From UBA7328 sp002471345 (lineage in GTDB: Bacteria; Bacteroidota; Bacteroidia; Chitinophagales; Saprospiraceae), in contig CAXGOB010000023.1 of the NCBI GenBank assembly GCA_964011275.1, positions 1 through 60,706 of the forward strand: DNA of 60,706 nucleotides, written 5' to 3'. Each line of letters begins with the position of its first letter. Position 1 is the first letter of the stretch. The notes beneath the pieces were generated by a model, which was given only the letters and a program-made list of their open reading frames with translations, was not told the DNA's origin and made no database searches. Positions 44,923 through 54,249 of this stretch are shown in pieces. Position numbers and translations under genes: made by a program.

Positions 44923-45750
44923 TCAATAAGATATCTGGTCTTTTGCAGGGCTTGAATGATGAATAGTCACTACCTCTAGGGTGCCATCATAATTGCCCAT
45001 TCTTGGGTCTAAAAAGATACCAATTTGATTGATTCCTGATCCACCAAGTTGTACTGGGCCAAAGCCTTCACCTGCAACATCCACCCATGCTGAACCTCCA
45101 GTGTATGCCAGATTTAAGGATGTAACTTTTTCATCACCTAGCTGATCTAAGACATATCCCCACATCTGCTTTGACCCTTCATAAATCATATTGTGATAAT
45201 TGCCTGTGAGGACAATTATTATGTTGGAAGGCAGCCTCTTGGCTTCTTGAATAACCTTTTGGGCCATTTCTAAATCTCTATTTCCGGAATTCGGATTGTC
45301 TATAAGGACTACGTTTATTTTTTCACCACTTGACTTCAGTCTTCGAGCATATTCTATCAATTCTAACATGGCTTCACTTGCCCTACCATCTTGATATTCC
45401 CTGGACCAAAAAGGTAGATCCAGAATACTTCTTTTGTCTTTTGTCCTTCCTTTAGATTCTAAATATTCATCAATTGTGCCTTGATCTGATTGGGGTAACT
45501 CCAGGCCTATGGTTACGTCCAAATCTTTGCGTAAGGCATTACAAGCCATTATTCCGATATATTCAGGGCCTTCTTTGGTACCATGGATTTCTCCTAATAG
45601 AACTACTTGACCAGGAATTAGAATTTTATCAAGTCCATTTAATGGATTGCAACTTTTAATCTGTTCTTGATCAGAACAACTAAATAAAAACCACAAAGTC
45701 GTAAAAGTCGATATTTTACAAAGGGTAATTGAAATGTTGAACAAGTGCAT
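44923..45750 (-). CDS. ChaN-like lipoprotein (haem-binding uptake/Tiki superfamily)
   Basis: About 275 residues. The signal ends in a lipobox WFLFSC; the ATG at 45750 is preferred because it gives a compact n-region, with another at 45765. The body has VVLLGEIHGTKEGPEYI, VTIGLELPQSDQGTIDEYL and VLTGNYHNMIYEG, the Glu and His positions typical of the ChaN/EreA-like fold. ChaN-type proteins are linked to iron or haem uptake, while others are proteases or hydrolases, so the function is open. A 190-bp AT-rich gap separates it from the transglycosylase gene. Confidence 0.7.
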   Translation of the reverse strand: MHLFNISITLCKISTFTTLWFLFSCSDQEQIKSCNPLNGLDKILIPGQVVLLGEIHGTKEGPEYIGIMACNALRKDLDVTIGLELPQSDQGTIDEYLESKGRTKDKRSILDLPFWSREYQDGRASEAMLELIEYARRLKSSGEKINVVLIDNPNSGNRDLEMAQKVIQEAKRLPSNIIIVLTGNYHNMIYEGSKQMWGYVLDQLGDEKVTSLNLAYTGGSAWVDVAGEGFGPVQLGGSGINQIGIFLDPRMGNYDGTLEVVTIHHSSPAKDQISY

Positions 45751-45786
45751 AGGGAAAGTTAACACTTAGATTTTATATCTATTAAT

Positions 45787-47574
45787 CTAAAATGCTATTA
45801 TCTTTTGAGAGTATTCTCTTTTACTTAAAGTGGTTCGAAGCAAATATACCCCAGGAAGCAATTTCTTATTTGATAGCGATAATTCCATTTTATGACTGTC
45901 TCCTCCTCTTGGAGTGCTTTGATTACTGACAATAGTCTGACCTAATAAGGAATGTAAACTGATGGATATATTCTCTCGACTTCTAAGATTTTCTTTTTCT
46001 AAGACTACGGTAAGAGAAGAAGAGTTGTCAATACTAAAGGGATTAGGCCATGTTCTGATTTTTAATGGATTCTGTTCTTTTACTTCTATTGAAGATGTAG
46101 ATATTCCTTCTTTAATGTTCAACACCCGTCCCAAAGAAACATTCGCTTTCACATTGACTTCTCCGCTCGGCCACAATACAATTATGCTATCAGCAATCTC
46201 AGCATCACCCATCCCAAAATGAACTAGTCTACTGTTCTGACCGCTATATCCTGATTGTGAATTTGCCATTCTAGTTTGCCATTTCACTTGGCCCTGGATA
46301 GACCCTTTTATTTTCACAGTAGCTCCGATTCCATCCCTGTTAGATTCTACTCCTTCTAGTTTTATTTTGAGCCAGTTATTCTCATTCCCATTATTGAGAT
46401 ACATATCATTGGTTTGTTGGAGATCATTTGCATTCTTCTTACAGTTAGCTATCATCAAATCTATAAAGCCATCATTATTTATATCTCCCCAGGCTACACC
46501 GTATGAGCAAATATCTCTTACTACACTAAATATTTCATCATTCTTTACTAATGTTCCATCACCTAGATTCTCATATATAAAGTTCTTCTGATCATCACAA
46601 AACCCATTAGTTACCACAAGGTCGAGATCTCCATCATTGTCATAATCACCAAAAGCTGAACCATTTGTACATCCCCCATCCAAATGAATAGTCCCATTTA
46701 TATTTTGATCAAAATTTCCGTTGTCATTGATGAAAAGCTTATTTCCGGCTCCTCTTGTTATGCCAGTATTTCCTATAAAAACATCAAAGTCTCCGTCAGA
46801 ATCTATATCTCCCCAACTGCTCGAAAATGTACTCCTTCCAGTACCTAATACTTTCGAAGAGAAAGTTCCATCTCCATTATTGAGATATAGGATATTAGCT
46901 TCATTATTTTCATTGGTAACAAAGAGGTCCAATAATCTATCGTCATTTGCATAAATCCAATTTACGGCTCTCGATGTACTGAGATCGTTGACCACTATGC
47001 CTTGAGTAATTTCTTTGAATTCACCATTTCCGAGATTTTGATACAAAAAATTCTTTTTACTGCCACTGCTATTGGTAACATAGAGATCAAGGAGTCCATC
47101 ATTGTCATAATCACCCCATGCACCAGCCTCTGCAAATGTGCCTTTATTGGGTGCGCTCTGTTCTTGAATTATTAAGTTTCCAGTGCCATCATTTCTGAAG
47201 AGGCCATCATTCTGACCATACCAATTTGTCACAAAACCATCTTGCTGTCCATCATTATTATAATCAGCAAAGGTGGCTCCAACAGAAGCTTTTCCGTCAC
47301 TTACAATATCTTCGCCTTTTACTTCTGAGAATTGTCCAGTTCCATCATTGAGGTATAACATATCGTCTTGCCCTCCTTGTAGACCATTTGAAATGAAAAT
47401 ATCATCCCATCCGTCACTATTTATATCAATAAAATTAACACTCCTACTATCTGATCGAGTAGAAACTATCCTTCCTGAAGAAACTTGAGTTAACTGTTGG
47501 CTTAAGCAGCTGAAAGACATTAAAGTAAGGAATATGAAGGAAGCTGATTTTAATAAAACTGTTTGTATCTGCAT
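45787..47574 (-). CDS. Secreted FG-GAP/VCBS repeat protein with ASPIC/UnbV domain and T9SS tail
   Basis: About 595 residues: signal peptide ending SFSCLSQ, then seven or so FG-GAP/VCBS-type repeats with acidic calcium-loop sequences (FIDINSDGWDDIFISNG, GDYDNDGLLDLYVTN, GDIDSDGDFDVFIGN, GDYDNDGDLDLVVTN). An ASPIC/UnbV domain follows (GIGATVKIKGSIQGQVKWQT, SIIVLWPSGEVN) and a type A T9SS sorting domain ends it (IRTWPNPFSIDN, LPGVYLLRTTLSK). It is likely a surface or released binding protein. ATG codons at 47607, 47583 and 47574 are in frame; the last gives the most typical signal peptide. Confidence 0.85.
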   Translation of the reverse strand: MQIQTVLLKSASFIFLTLMSFSCLSQQLTQVSSGRIVSTRSDSRSVNFIDINSDGWDDIFISNGLQGGQDDMLYLNDGTGQFSEVKGEDIVSDGKASVGATFADYNNDGQQDGFVTNWYGQNDGLFRNDGTGNLIIQEQSAPNKGTFAEAGAWGDYDNDGLLDLYVTNSSGSKKNFLYQNLGNGEFKEITQGIVVNDLSTSRAVNWIYANDDRLLDLFVTNENNEANILYLNNGDGTFSSKVLGTGRSTFSSSWGDIDSDGDFDVFIGNTGITRGAGNKLFINDNGNFDQNINGTIHLDGGCTNGSAFGDYDNDGDLDLVVTNGFCDDQKNFIYENLGDGTLVKNDEIFSVVRDICSYGVAWGDINNDGFIDLMIANCKKNANDLQQTNDMYLNNGNENNWLKIKLEGVESNRDGIGATVKIKGSIQGQVKWQTRMANSQSGYSGQNSRLVHFGMGDAEIADSIIVLWPSGEVNVKANVSLGRVLNIKEGISTSSIEVKEQNPLKIRTWPNPFSIDNSSSLTVVLEKENLRSRENISISLHSLLGQTIVSNQSTPRGGDSHKMELSLSNKKLLPGVYLLRTTLSKREYSQKIIAF

Positions 47575-47789
47575 TACATACATTAGATGAAATGGGAAAT
47601 TATGCACTTCTCATTTTTCCCATTATATAAAATAGACATCTGTTTGGATTAAAAAGACAACGACTTCTCATCTAATATGAGTAACACTTGTCTTTATATT
47701 CATACCGTTCATCTTCATTGGTAATTTGAATAAGGAATTAGAATTCGACAAAGATGAAAATGAGCTATTATTGAGTTTACAATTGAATA

Positions 47790-48851
47790 ATGAAAAAAGT
47801 AGGAATTCATATTCTATTCTGGATCAGTTATACTCTGATTTTTGCATTGATTAGTACTGCATTCGCTTCTACTACAGACATGACATATCCTCCTATGATC
47901 AGATTTGGCAGATATTGGCTCAATGAAATAGGTATGCTCCCGCTCAAGACAATAGCTGCATACGGCTTCATATTATGGATAGTACCCAACTTCTTTTTGA
48001 AAGCGAAAAATGTAAAAGGCACCTTAATTTCAATTATTGGACTATTAATTATTGTAATCCTATATAGACTGCAAATCTACTATGTAGCCTATCCACTGAT
48101 GTATGATGAGTTTCCCCATTATTTCACTTTAGAACCAAAGAGAATATTGTATTCTATGGTAGATGTTGTACCCCCAATTGCTCTTTTATCTACAATACAA
48201 CTCATCAATAATAAAATACAATCACAGCATAGAGAAAAAGAACTTCTACATCAAAAATTAGAATCAGAATTAAGATATCTCAAAGCACAAACTAATCCTC
48301 ATTTTCTTTTTAATACTCTCAACAATATTTATGCATTAGCTCGCAAGAATTCTCCAAATACAAGTGAGGCTATCTTACATCTTTCTGATATACTCAGATT
48401 TATGCTTTATGAATGTAGCTCAAAGCGGATCTCAATAGCATCTGAAGTGAAAATCATTAAAGACTATATTCAGTTAGAAAAAATCAGATTTAATAAAAAA
48501 TTGAGGCTTTTAGATCAATATGAAATGGACAACCCTTCCCAATTAGTTGCTCCTATGATTCTATTGCCTTTAGTCGAAAATGCATTCAAACATGGAGTCG
48601 GGAATTCAAGATTTGAAAGCGAAATAGACATAAAGTTGAAGTTAGACCAAGGCAATCTCAATTTCTCTATTAGAAACACATTTGAAATTGATCAAGGTAA
48701 TAAGGAATTCGAAGGAATAGGTATTGCTAATGTGAGAAGACAACTGGAATTAATCTATCCTGATAAGCATTCATTTGAAATTAGTAGAGATGATGGTATC
48801 TTTTCTATCAAAATGAAAATCAACCTCAACAGGCAAAATGGACAAGCTTAA
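47790..48851 (+). CDS. LytS-type sensor histidine kinase
   Basis: A 353-residue inner-membrane kinase of the HisKA_7TM/His_kinase (LytS/YehU) class. Four hydrophobic helices occupy the first 140 residues (HILFWISYTLIFALIS, AAYGFILWIVPNFF and others). A short coiled coil leads to the phosphoacceptor motif KAQTNPHFLFNTLNNIYAL, and the ATPase has ILLPLVENAFKHGVGNS (N box) and FEGIGIANVRRQLELIYP. The gene overlaps the response-regulator gene by 14 bp, so the two form one two-component system. The signal sensed is unknown. Confidence 0.92.
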   Translation: MKKVGIHILFWISYTLIFALISTAFASTTDMTYPPMIRFGRYWLNEIGMLPLKTIAAYGFILWIVPNFFLKAKNVKGTLISIIGLLIIVILYRLQIYYVAYPLMYDEFPHYFTLEPKRILYSMVDVVPPIALLSTIQLINNKIQSQHREKELLHQKLESELRYLKAQTNPHFLFNTLNNIYALARKNSPNTSEAILHLSDILRFMLYECSSKRISIASEVKIIKDYIQLEKIRFNKKLRLLDQYEMDNPSQLVAPMILLPLVENAFKHGVGNSRFESEIDIKLKLDQGNLNFSIRNTFEIDQGNKEFEGIGIANVRRQLELIYPDKHSFEISRDDGIFSIKMKINLNRQNGQA

Positions 48852-49533
48852 ATGCATTATTGTAGAAGACGAACCTTTGGCTGCTGAAGTACTCAGTGAC
48901 TACATTAGTGAAGTACCCTTTTTAGAATTGAAGCATGTCTATACGGATGCAATCTATGCATTAGAAGGATTAGGCAGTGATACTGATGTGATTTTCTTGG
49001 ATATCCATTTACCAAAACTTCAAGGTCTGGATTTTATTAAGACGCTTACTCAACCACCAAAAATTATCCTTACTACAGCATATAATGAGTATGCAGTGGA
49101 GGCATTTGATCTAAATGTAGTTGACTACTTACTCAAACCTATTTCGTTTCAAAGGTTTCTCAGAGCCGCTCAAAAATTAATCAATACTGAGGATCAATCT
49201 AATAATGCTGCTCCTCATCAATTGTCATACAGCTACTTCAGAGTAGATAGAGCCAATGTCAAAATCTGTTTACAGCACATCACCATGGTAGAAAGTATAA
49301 AAGATTATATCAGAATCCATACAACTGACAATAGCTATATCACAAAATATCAACTCAATAAGTTTATAACCTCCTTTCCAGATGCTCATTTAGTTCGTAT
49401 ACACAAATCGACTGCAGTATCAAAAAATCATATTGAGTCCTATACTGGTAACGAAGTTGAGATAAACTCTAAGAAATTCAGAATTGGTCGGACTTATAAG
49501 GCAAATGCTTCGGCCGTATTTGAAAATTTATAA
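48838..49533 (+). CDS. LytTR family response regulator
   Basis: The 231-residue DNA-binding regulator has a receiver domain (CIIVEDEPLAAEVL, phosphorylatable Asp in VIFLDIHLPKLQGLDF, KPISFQRFL) and a C-terminal LytTR domain (ITMVESIKDYIRIHTTD, FPDAHLVRIHKSTAVSKNHIES, GRTYK). It is cotranscribed with the LytS-type kinase. Targets are not shown; the nearest genes are the FG-GAP protein and the NHL/IPTL protein. Confidence 0.93.
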   Translation: MDKLKCIIVEDEPLAAEVLSDYISEVPFLELKHVYTDAIYALEGLGSDTDVIFLDIHLPKLQGLDFIKTLTQPPKIILTTAYNEYAVEAFDLNVVDYLLKPISFQRFLRAAQKLINTEDQSNNAAPHQLSYSYFRVDRANVKICLQHITMVESIKDYIRIHTTDNSYITKYQLNKFITSFPDAHLVRIHKSTAVSKNHIESYTGNEVEINSKKFRIGRTYKANASAVFENL

Positions 49534-49617
49534 AGTCTATTGATTGATTTAGGTAAAAGCGGAATACTTTGGCCAATGCTTCTAAACATCAATTGATTAG
49601 GATTTTCATATGATAGA

Positions 49618-49821
49618 GCTTATCAAGACTGGTCTCCGCCAAGCCTCTATGATGAAACTTAAAAAGCTGACATTATTACTGAGGTTATGAGTGTCATTCG
49701 ATCACTCGACGATAGAGATGTAAAATCCAAAGACTGTCACCTAACCTTAGGTGAAGTGAGTCAAATAGATTTCAAAATAGGTGAAAAGAGGCTATTATCA
49801 AAGCATCTTAAACAGCCCTGA
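49618..49821 (+). other. Possible gene remnant with one in-frame stop, unidentified
   Basis: Within a 480-bp gap one frame reads AYQDWSPPSLYDET, a stop at 49660-49662, then KADIITEVMSVIRSLDDR and CHLTLGEVSQIDFKIGEKR before ending at 49821. The composition looks coding rather than random, but there is no start codon and I recognise no family. The remainder of the gap shows nothing beyond AT-rich DNA and a candidate promoter. Confidence 0.3.
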
Positions 49822-49952
49822 AAACATCAAAATTGATGACGAATCTTGCATAGGTTTCTAGTAAAATAAATTTCATAAATCACTGATTATTATGAATTTG
49901 GGTATTTATCCTATGAATAAATATAATATTCGAAATTATTTAATGTACTCTA

Positions 49953-49960
49953 TATATTTG
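49953..49960 (+). promoter_or_regulatory. -7 box before the NHL-repeat gene
   Basis: TATATTTG matches TAnnTTTG exactly, 56 bp before the preferred ATG at 50017. A -33 TTG is not evident. Confidence 0.4.
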
Positions 49961-50016
49961 AGTTTTAGAAACGAATTAAATTAAATCTACATTTGAAGAT
50001 TTATGATCAACAGACA

Positions 50017-51141
50017 ATGAAAATCCCATATTTTCAAAAAAGCCCGATAACAGAAAATTCTCAATCACGTATATCTTTTAAAAGAGAAAGAATACCACGA
50101 ATAATATCTCAAAATGTGAGCAAAATAAAACCTCGCTTATTACTCTTCTCGCTAATTTTCGCATCTTTTGTTTTTTTCCCAACTTCACTAAAGTCCCAAG
50201 ATGTCACGACTTTGGCTGGGATGGCAGGAACTTCGGGTGCTATAAATGGAACCGGAACCGATGCCAGTTTTAGTAGCCCTCTAGGAGTGGCTACCGATGC
50301 TGCTGGTAATGTGTATGTGGCGGATTTTGGCAATCACCTTATCAGAAAAATAACGCCTGCTGGTGTTGTCACGACTTTGGCTGGGATGGCAGGAACTTCG
50401 GGTGCTGTAAATGGAACAGGAACCGGTGCCAGTTTTAATGGCCCTTACGGAGTGGCTACCGATGCTGCTGGTAATATGTATGTGGCGGATTTTGGCAATC
50501 ACCTTATCAGAAAAATAACACCTGCTGGTGTTGTCACGACTTTGGCTGGGATGGCAGGAACTTCGGGTGCTGTAAATGGAACAGGAACCGGTGCCAGTTT
50601 TAATGGCCCTTACGGAGTGGCTACCGATGCTGCTGGTAATGTGTATGTGGCAGATTTTGGCAATCACCTTATCAGAAAAATAACGCCTGCTGGTGATGTC
50701 ACCACTTTAGCTGGTATGGCAGGAACTGTGGGTGCTGTAAATGGAACCGGGACAGCTGCCAGTTTTACTAATCCTTTCGGAGTGACTACTGATGATGCTG
50801 GTAATGTGTATGTGGCGGATCGAAGCAATGCCCTTATCAGAAAAATAACGCCTACTGGTGATGTCACCACTTTAGCTGGTATGGCAGGAACTGTGGGTGC
50901 TGTAAATGCAAATGGAACCGCTGCCAGTTTTAATCTCCCTTACGGAGTGGCTACCGATGCTGCTCGTAATGTGTATGTGACGGATCTGGGCAATCACCTT
51001 ATCAGAAAAATAACGCCTGCTGCAATTCCTATACCTACAATGGGTCAATGGGGTCTTATTTTATTAGGTTTAATCATGCTGACTCTTGGGGTTTTGGGTA
51101 TGAAGAAGGAACCTCTTCTTGTGGAAAATAGACAGAACTAA
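50017..51141 (+). CDS. NHL-repeat protein with IPTL-CTERM sorting tail
   Basis: A 374-residue secreted protein with an unusually long N-region before the signal (RLLLFSLIFASFVFFPTSLKSQ), five near-identical 55-residue NHL units (VTTLAGMAGT, GVATDAAGNVYVAD, NHLIRKITPAG) and a C-terminus IPTMGQWGLILLGLIMLTLG followed by basic residues, which is the IPTL-CTERM signal thought to be handled by exosortase-like systems. Five NHL units may form most of a beta-propeller. The ATG at 50017 is preferred over a TTG at 49993. G+C looks higher than in the genes to the left, and no exosortase gene is near. Confidence 0.8.
   Translation: MKIPYFQKSPITENSQSRISFKRERIPRIISQNVSKIKPRLLLFSLIFASFVFFPTSLKSQDVTTLAGMAGTSGAINGTGTDASFSSPLGVATDAAGNVYVADFGNHLIRKITPAGVVTTLAGMAGTSGAVNGTGTGASFNGPYGVATDAAGNMYVADFGNHLIRKITPAGVVTTLAGMAGTSGAVNGTGTGASFNGPYGVATDAAGNVYVADFGNHLIRKITPAGDVTTLAGMAGTVGAVNGTGTAASFTNPFGVTTDDAGNVYVADRSNALIRKITPTGDVTTLAGMAGTVGAVNANGTAASFNLPYGVATDAARNVYVTDLGNHLIRKITPAAIPIPTMGQWGLILLGLIMLTLGVLGMKKEPLLVENRQN
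50203..51020 (+). repeat. Five 165-bp tandem repeats in the NHL gene
   Basis: Units begin at 50203, 50368, 50533, 50698 and 50863, an exact 165-nt (55-codon) period. Units two and three differ at only about four positions by my count, while the first, fourth and fifth have drifted more. The near-identity implies recent duplication or gene conversion, and the number of units may vary between strains. Confidence 0.85.
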
Positions 51142-51736
51142 AAGCAGACTCTTATTCTTTCCATATTTATAGATTTTTGGCTTTCGGTTTCATGTTTTAT
51201 TCCATAGGGGTATGAAACCTGACTCGCTCCTTTTCAATTGTGAGACATTCCTTTTAAAAGATACAATCGTAAGCCCTAAGAATGAAGTACATCTCTTTGA
51301 TCCCTACCATCATACCCTATACATTTCATATAAGGCTCTTTATTTGTAATCTATGAATTTGACCACTTTTAACTCTAGCTCTACTCCTGTTTTTACGTCT
51401 AGTTTTTGATATAATATCTCTACTTCAATGTTGTCAAAATATTCATGACAATATCTGATCCTTTAGGTAGAAATTTGAGCAATTTAAATCCCTGGATTTA
51501 ATGATACTATTTCTGATAGAATTATCATTCTTCTCAAAATCTTTCATTTCTACCTATGTTAATATGGATTTCTAAAGAGTTATATATAAATAACCAGATG
51601 TGATATATTACCGATAACTCTTCTTGGTAAAATAAATAAAGTAAAAGAAGATGGATCACCTGTAATTATTGATATATCAATCATAGCAGGCTTTCGGGAG
51701 AATTTCGTCCTCTGTATAGAAGTAACTCCATTTCCC
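51142..51736. other. Gap without a supported gene; weak coding remnant
   Basis: No intact gene, RNA or terminator is apparent in these 595 bp. On the minus strand 51340-51462 is open for 40 codons and reads YCHEYFDNIEVEIL and KLDVKTGVELELKVVKF, which has a protein-like composition but no start codon and no family I recognise. It may be the end of a lost gene. Confidence 0.3.
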
Positions 51737-52423
51737 TTATTTCACGATCAGGCATTCCACATTCCCATGATGCCATAACCAGGTAGCCGGATATTGGTTA
51801 GAAATCCTTCCTGATAACAATTGCTCTGTACTCTCCTTTTTACCTTCTCCAACCACCAGGACGATAATCTTTTTCGCTGATAGGATGTCATTCATACCAA
51901 GTGTCAATCCTTTTGTTGGTTTTGAGTGGATGCTCTTAATCATACTGTGTTCTTGTGATTGATCAGCTAATTTGGCGACATGACATTTTAGTTTCAATTC
52001 CTCAGCTGGTTCGTTAAAACCAAGATGACCATTCTTTCCCATTCCGAGAATACAGATATCAATGGGTCCTTCTTTTTTTAGGTAAGTTTGAATACGCTGA
52101 CATTCCTTTTCTATATCAGATACTTCTGTATAAAATTGAAAATATCTATCTGATGATATCATCCATGGTTCCAGAATATGTTGTTCAATATAAGCGTGAC
52201 ATGTTCCTTCAGTAGTCTCTAAACCGATCCATTCATCCAATGGTATTATTCTTACTCCTTTTAGTAGTTCACTATAATTCGCTAATTCTCGATATAGCTT
52301 TGAAGGAGAATTTCCAGTAGCAGCGCAGATCAATGCTTGTGGCATTTGCTGAATTTCTATTAAGACGAGCTCTGCTGCCTTGTGGCTCAATGAAACAGCA
52401 TTATCAAAGTATTGGATATTCAT
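51737..52423 (-). CDS. Glucosamine/galactosamine-6-phosphate deaminase family (NagB-like)
   Basis: A sugar-phosphate isomerase/deaminase of about 228 residues converting an amino-sugar 6-phosphate to a ketose phosphate plus ammonia, or acting as a related lactonase. Key motifs are ICAATGNSPSKLY (phosphate loop), IPLDEWIGL (catalytic Asp) and CILGMGKNGHLGFNEPAEE (catalytic Asp/His/Glu region). The ATG at 52423 overlaps the symporter stop by ATGA and gives the typical short start MNIQYFDNA; the frame is open to 52471. It is the last gene of a three-gene sugar cassette. Confidence 0.85.
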   Translation of the reverse strand: MNIQYFDNAVSLSHKAAELVLIEIQQMPQALICAATGNSPSKLYRELANYSELLKGVRIIPLDEWIGLETTEGTCHAYIEQHILEPWMISSDRYFQFYTEVSDIEKECQRIQTYLKKEGPIDICILGMGKNGHLGFNEPAEELKLKCHVAKLADQSQEHSMIKSIHSKPTKGLTLGMNDILSAKKIIVLVVGEGKKESTEQLLSGRISNQYPATWLWHHGNVECLIVK

Positions 52424-54222
52424 GATCGCTCTTGAGTTTGGGCAGATGCTACCAGTTTCATAGTAAGCCAACCGAATATAGTACCTATAAGAATTAAAAT
52501 TAGAGCGGTCATATATGCTCCCAAAACGGCATGACCAACACTAAACAAAATACTATTTAAAAAGATAACACCAAAAACAAAGCCCAACCATGAATCGTGT
52601 GTATTGCTACGGCTCTCCAGTTCTGGCAACTGGGCCGCAATAGGCCCCCACCATCCTTTTGGACGAACTTTTTTATAAAAGGCTAACAACGTTTCATTAT
52701 CGACGGGTTTAGTAGCGAAGGTGACGATGAGGCTAATAGCCGTGCACAGAAATAAGATGATTGTTGCTCTAATGAGAGCTACATCATCGTGATACCAGCT
52801 ATGGGCTAGTTCAAATATTGATTCATCTACCCACCCTAATTTGTACACCCATTCAATCCATAAAAAACCATTGGCAAGAATCAATGCAGAGACTAAACTC
52901 GCTATTTCAGACCACGCATTGATGCGCCACCAAAACCATCGCAACATCAATATAATGGCGATACCCGAAACAATTTCTATGATATATATCCATGCTCCAG
53001 CAATGCTATCCATTTGCCACGCCGCTATGGCTGATAAGACTAATAGCAGAACAATACTTATTCGAGATACCAATAGATAATGACGGTCATCACCAGTAGT
53101 ATTGATAAAGCGTTTATAGATATCATTGACCATATAAGACCCACCCCAGCACAGGTGAGTATCTATAGTACTCATAAAAGCAGCCATAAAAGCGGCTACT
53201 AATAGACCTTTAAGACCTACAGGCAACACTTCATTAATCATCATCGGATAGACTAATTCTGGATCATTTAGTAGTGCTTCTGAAGCCTCTGAAATCGGTA
53301 AGATTACGATGGAGCCAAGACCGACAACGATCCACGGCCACGTCAGTATAACGATTCCTGCTACAGCGAACCACATGGATGCTTTGATAGCATGTTTTTC
53401 AGTCCGAGCCGAAAAAAGACGTTGGACTATATAGCCATCACCTTGTGCCTGTCCCAACCACAGTACACCTATAAGACATAGAAAGGAAATCATCTCAATC
53501 GGCCCGATATGTGACATATCTGGAAACATATCCAAAACACCTGAAGGAGCATCAGTCCTCATTGCGATTTGAGAGGCCAATTCTGTTGGACCTCCAACAT
53601 GTATCATCACCAATATGGCAAGTATCATAGTACTAATGACACCTGCAGAAAAATGAAGCATATCAAGAACAACGACCCCTTTGATCCCTGAAGTCAGCGT
53701 ATGAATCAACGCAAAAGCCAATGTAATCACCATAGCAAATTCAGTGCTCCAGCCCAACATGATATTCGAAAATTTGAGCATAGCAAGTATGACCCAACCC
53801 ATGGAAATACAATTCTTAAATATGCCGAAAAAAGCAGCGGTAAATCCACGCAAGACAGATGCCGACTTTCCACTATAGCGCAGTTCTATTAGTTCAGCAT
53901 CTGTCAAAATCTCTGCCCGACGCCAATACTTTGCATAGAAAAACACCATCATCATGATACCTGTACCCAAATACCACCATAGCCAATTTCCATAGATACC
54001 TTTGGTACGGACCAGAGCCGTAACTGCCAATGGTGCATCAGTGGCAAACCATGTCGCAGCAATGGAAGTCCCAAGTAGCCACCAAGGTAAATTGCGACCA
54101 GCAATAAAGAAGTCTGTGATGTTTTTTGATTTTTGGTGGGCCACAAAAAAAGCAATGCCAATCGATAATAACAGATAGGCAATGATGACCGTCCAATCTA
54201 GTAATTCAAGTCCCATAGACAA
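52420..54222 (-). CDS. Sodium:solute symporter family transporter
   Basis: A 600-residue inner-membrane SSS-family carrier with about 13-14 transmembrane helices. FFIAGRNLPWWLLGTSIAATWFATDAPLAV near the N-terminus is the family's first conserved block, followed by GQAQGDGYIVQRLFSARTEKHA and AFMAAFMSTIDTHLCWGGSYMVND, which includes the sodium-site region. It probably imports a sugar or glycoside with sodium. Location between a GH4 hydrolase (27 bp upstream) and a NagB-like deaminase (overlap) points to an amino-sugar-containing substrate. Confidence 0.9.
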   Translation of the reverse strand: MSMGLELLDWTVIIAYLLLSIGIAFFVAHQKSKNITDFFIAGRNLPWWLLGTSIAATWFATDAPLAVTALVRTKGIYGNWLWWYLGTGIMMMVFFYAKYWRRAEILTDAELIELRYSGKSASVLRGFTAAFFGIFKNCISMGWVILAMLKFSNIMLGWSTEFAMVITLAFALIHTLTSGIKGVVVLDMLHFSAGVISTMILAILVMIHVGGPTELASQIAMRTDAPSGVLDMFPDMSHIGPIEMISFLCLIGVLWLGQAQGDGYIVQRLFSARTEKHAIKASMWFAVAGIVILTWPWIVVGLGSIVILPISEASEALLNDPELVYPMMINEVLPVGLKGLLVAAFMAAFMSTIDTHLCWGGSYMVNDIYKRFINTTGDDRHYLLVSRISIVLLLVLSAIAAWQMDSIAGAWIYIIEIVSGIAIILMLRWFWWRINAWSEIASLVSALILANGFLWIEWVYKLGWVDESIFELAHSWYHDDVALIRATIILFLCTAISLIVTFATKPVDNETLLAFYKKVRPKGWWGPIAAQLPELESRSNTHDSWLGFVFGVIFLNSILFSVGHAVLGAYMTALILILIGTIFGWLTMKLVASAQTQERS

Positions 54223-54249
54223 ATTGTTTCTGGAGGTGGTGTGGTAAAA

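Noticed and set aside
50109..50870. Three minus-strand ORFs with internal repeats opposite the NHL gene
   Set aside because: They mirror the 165-bp repeats of the plus-strand gene and have no protein family features.
50203..51020. Regularly spaced direct repeats considered as a CRISPR-like array
   Set aside because: The repeats are 165 bp, contiguous, in frame and encode NHL units; there are no unique spacers and no cas genes.
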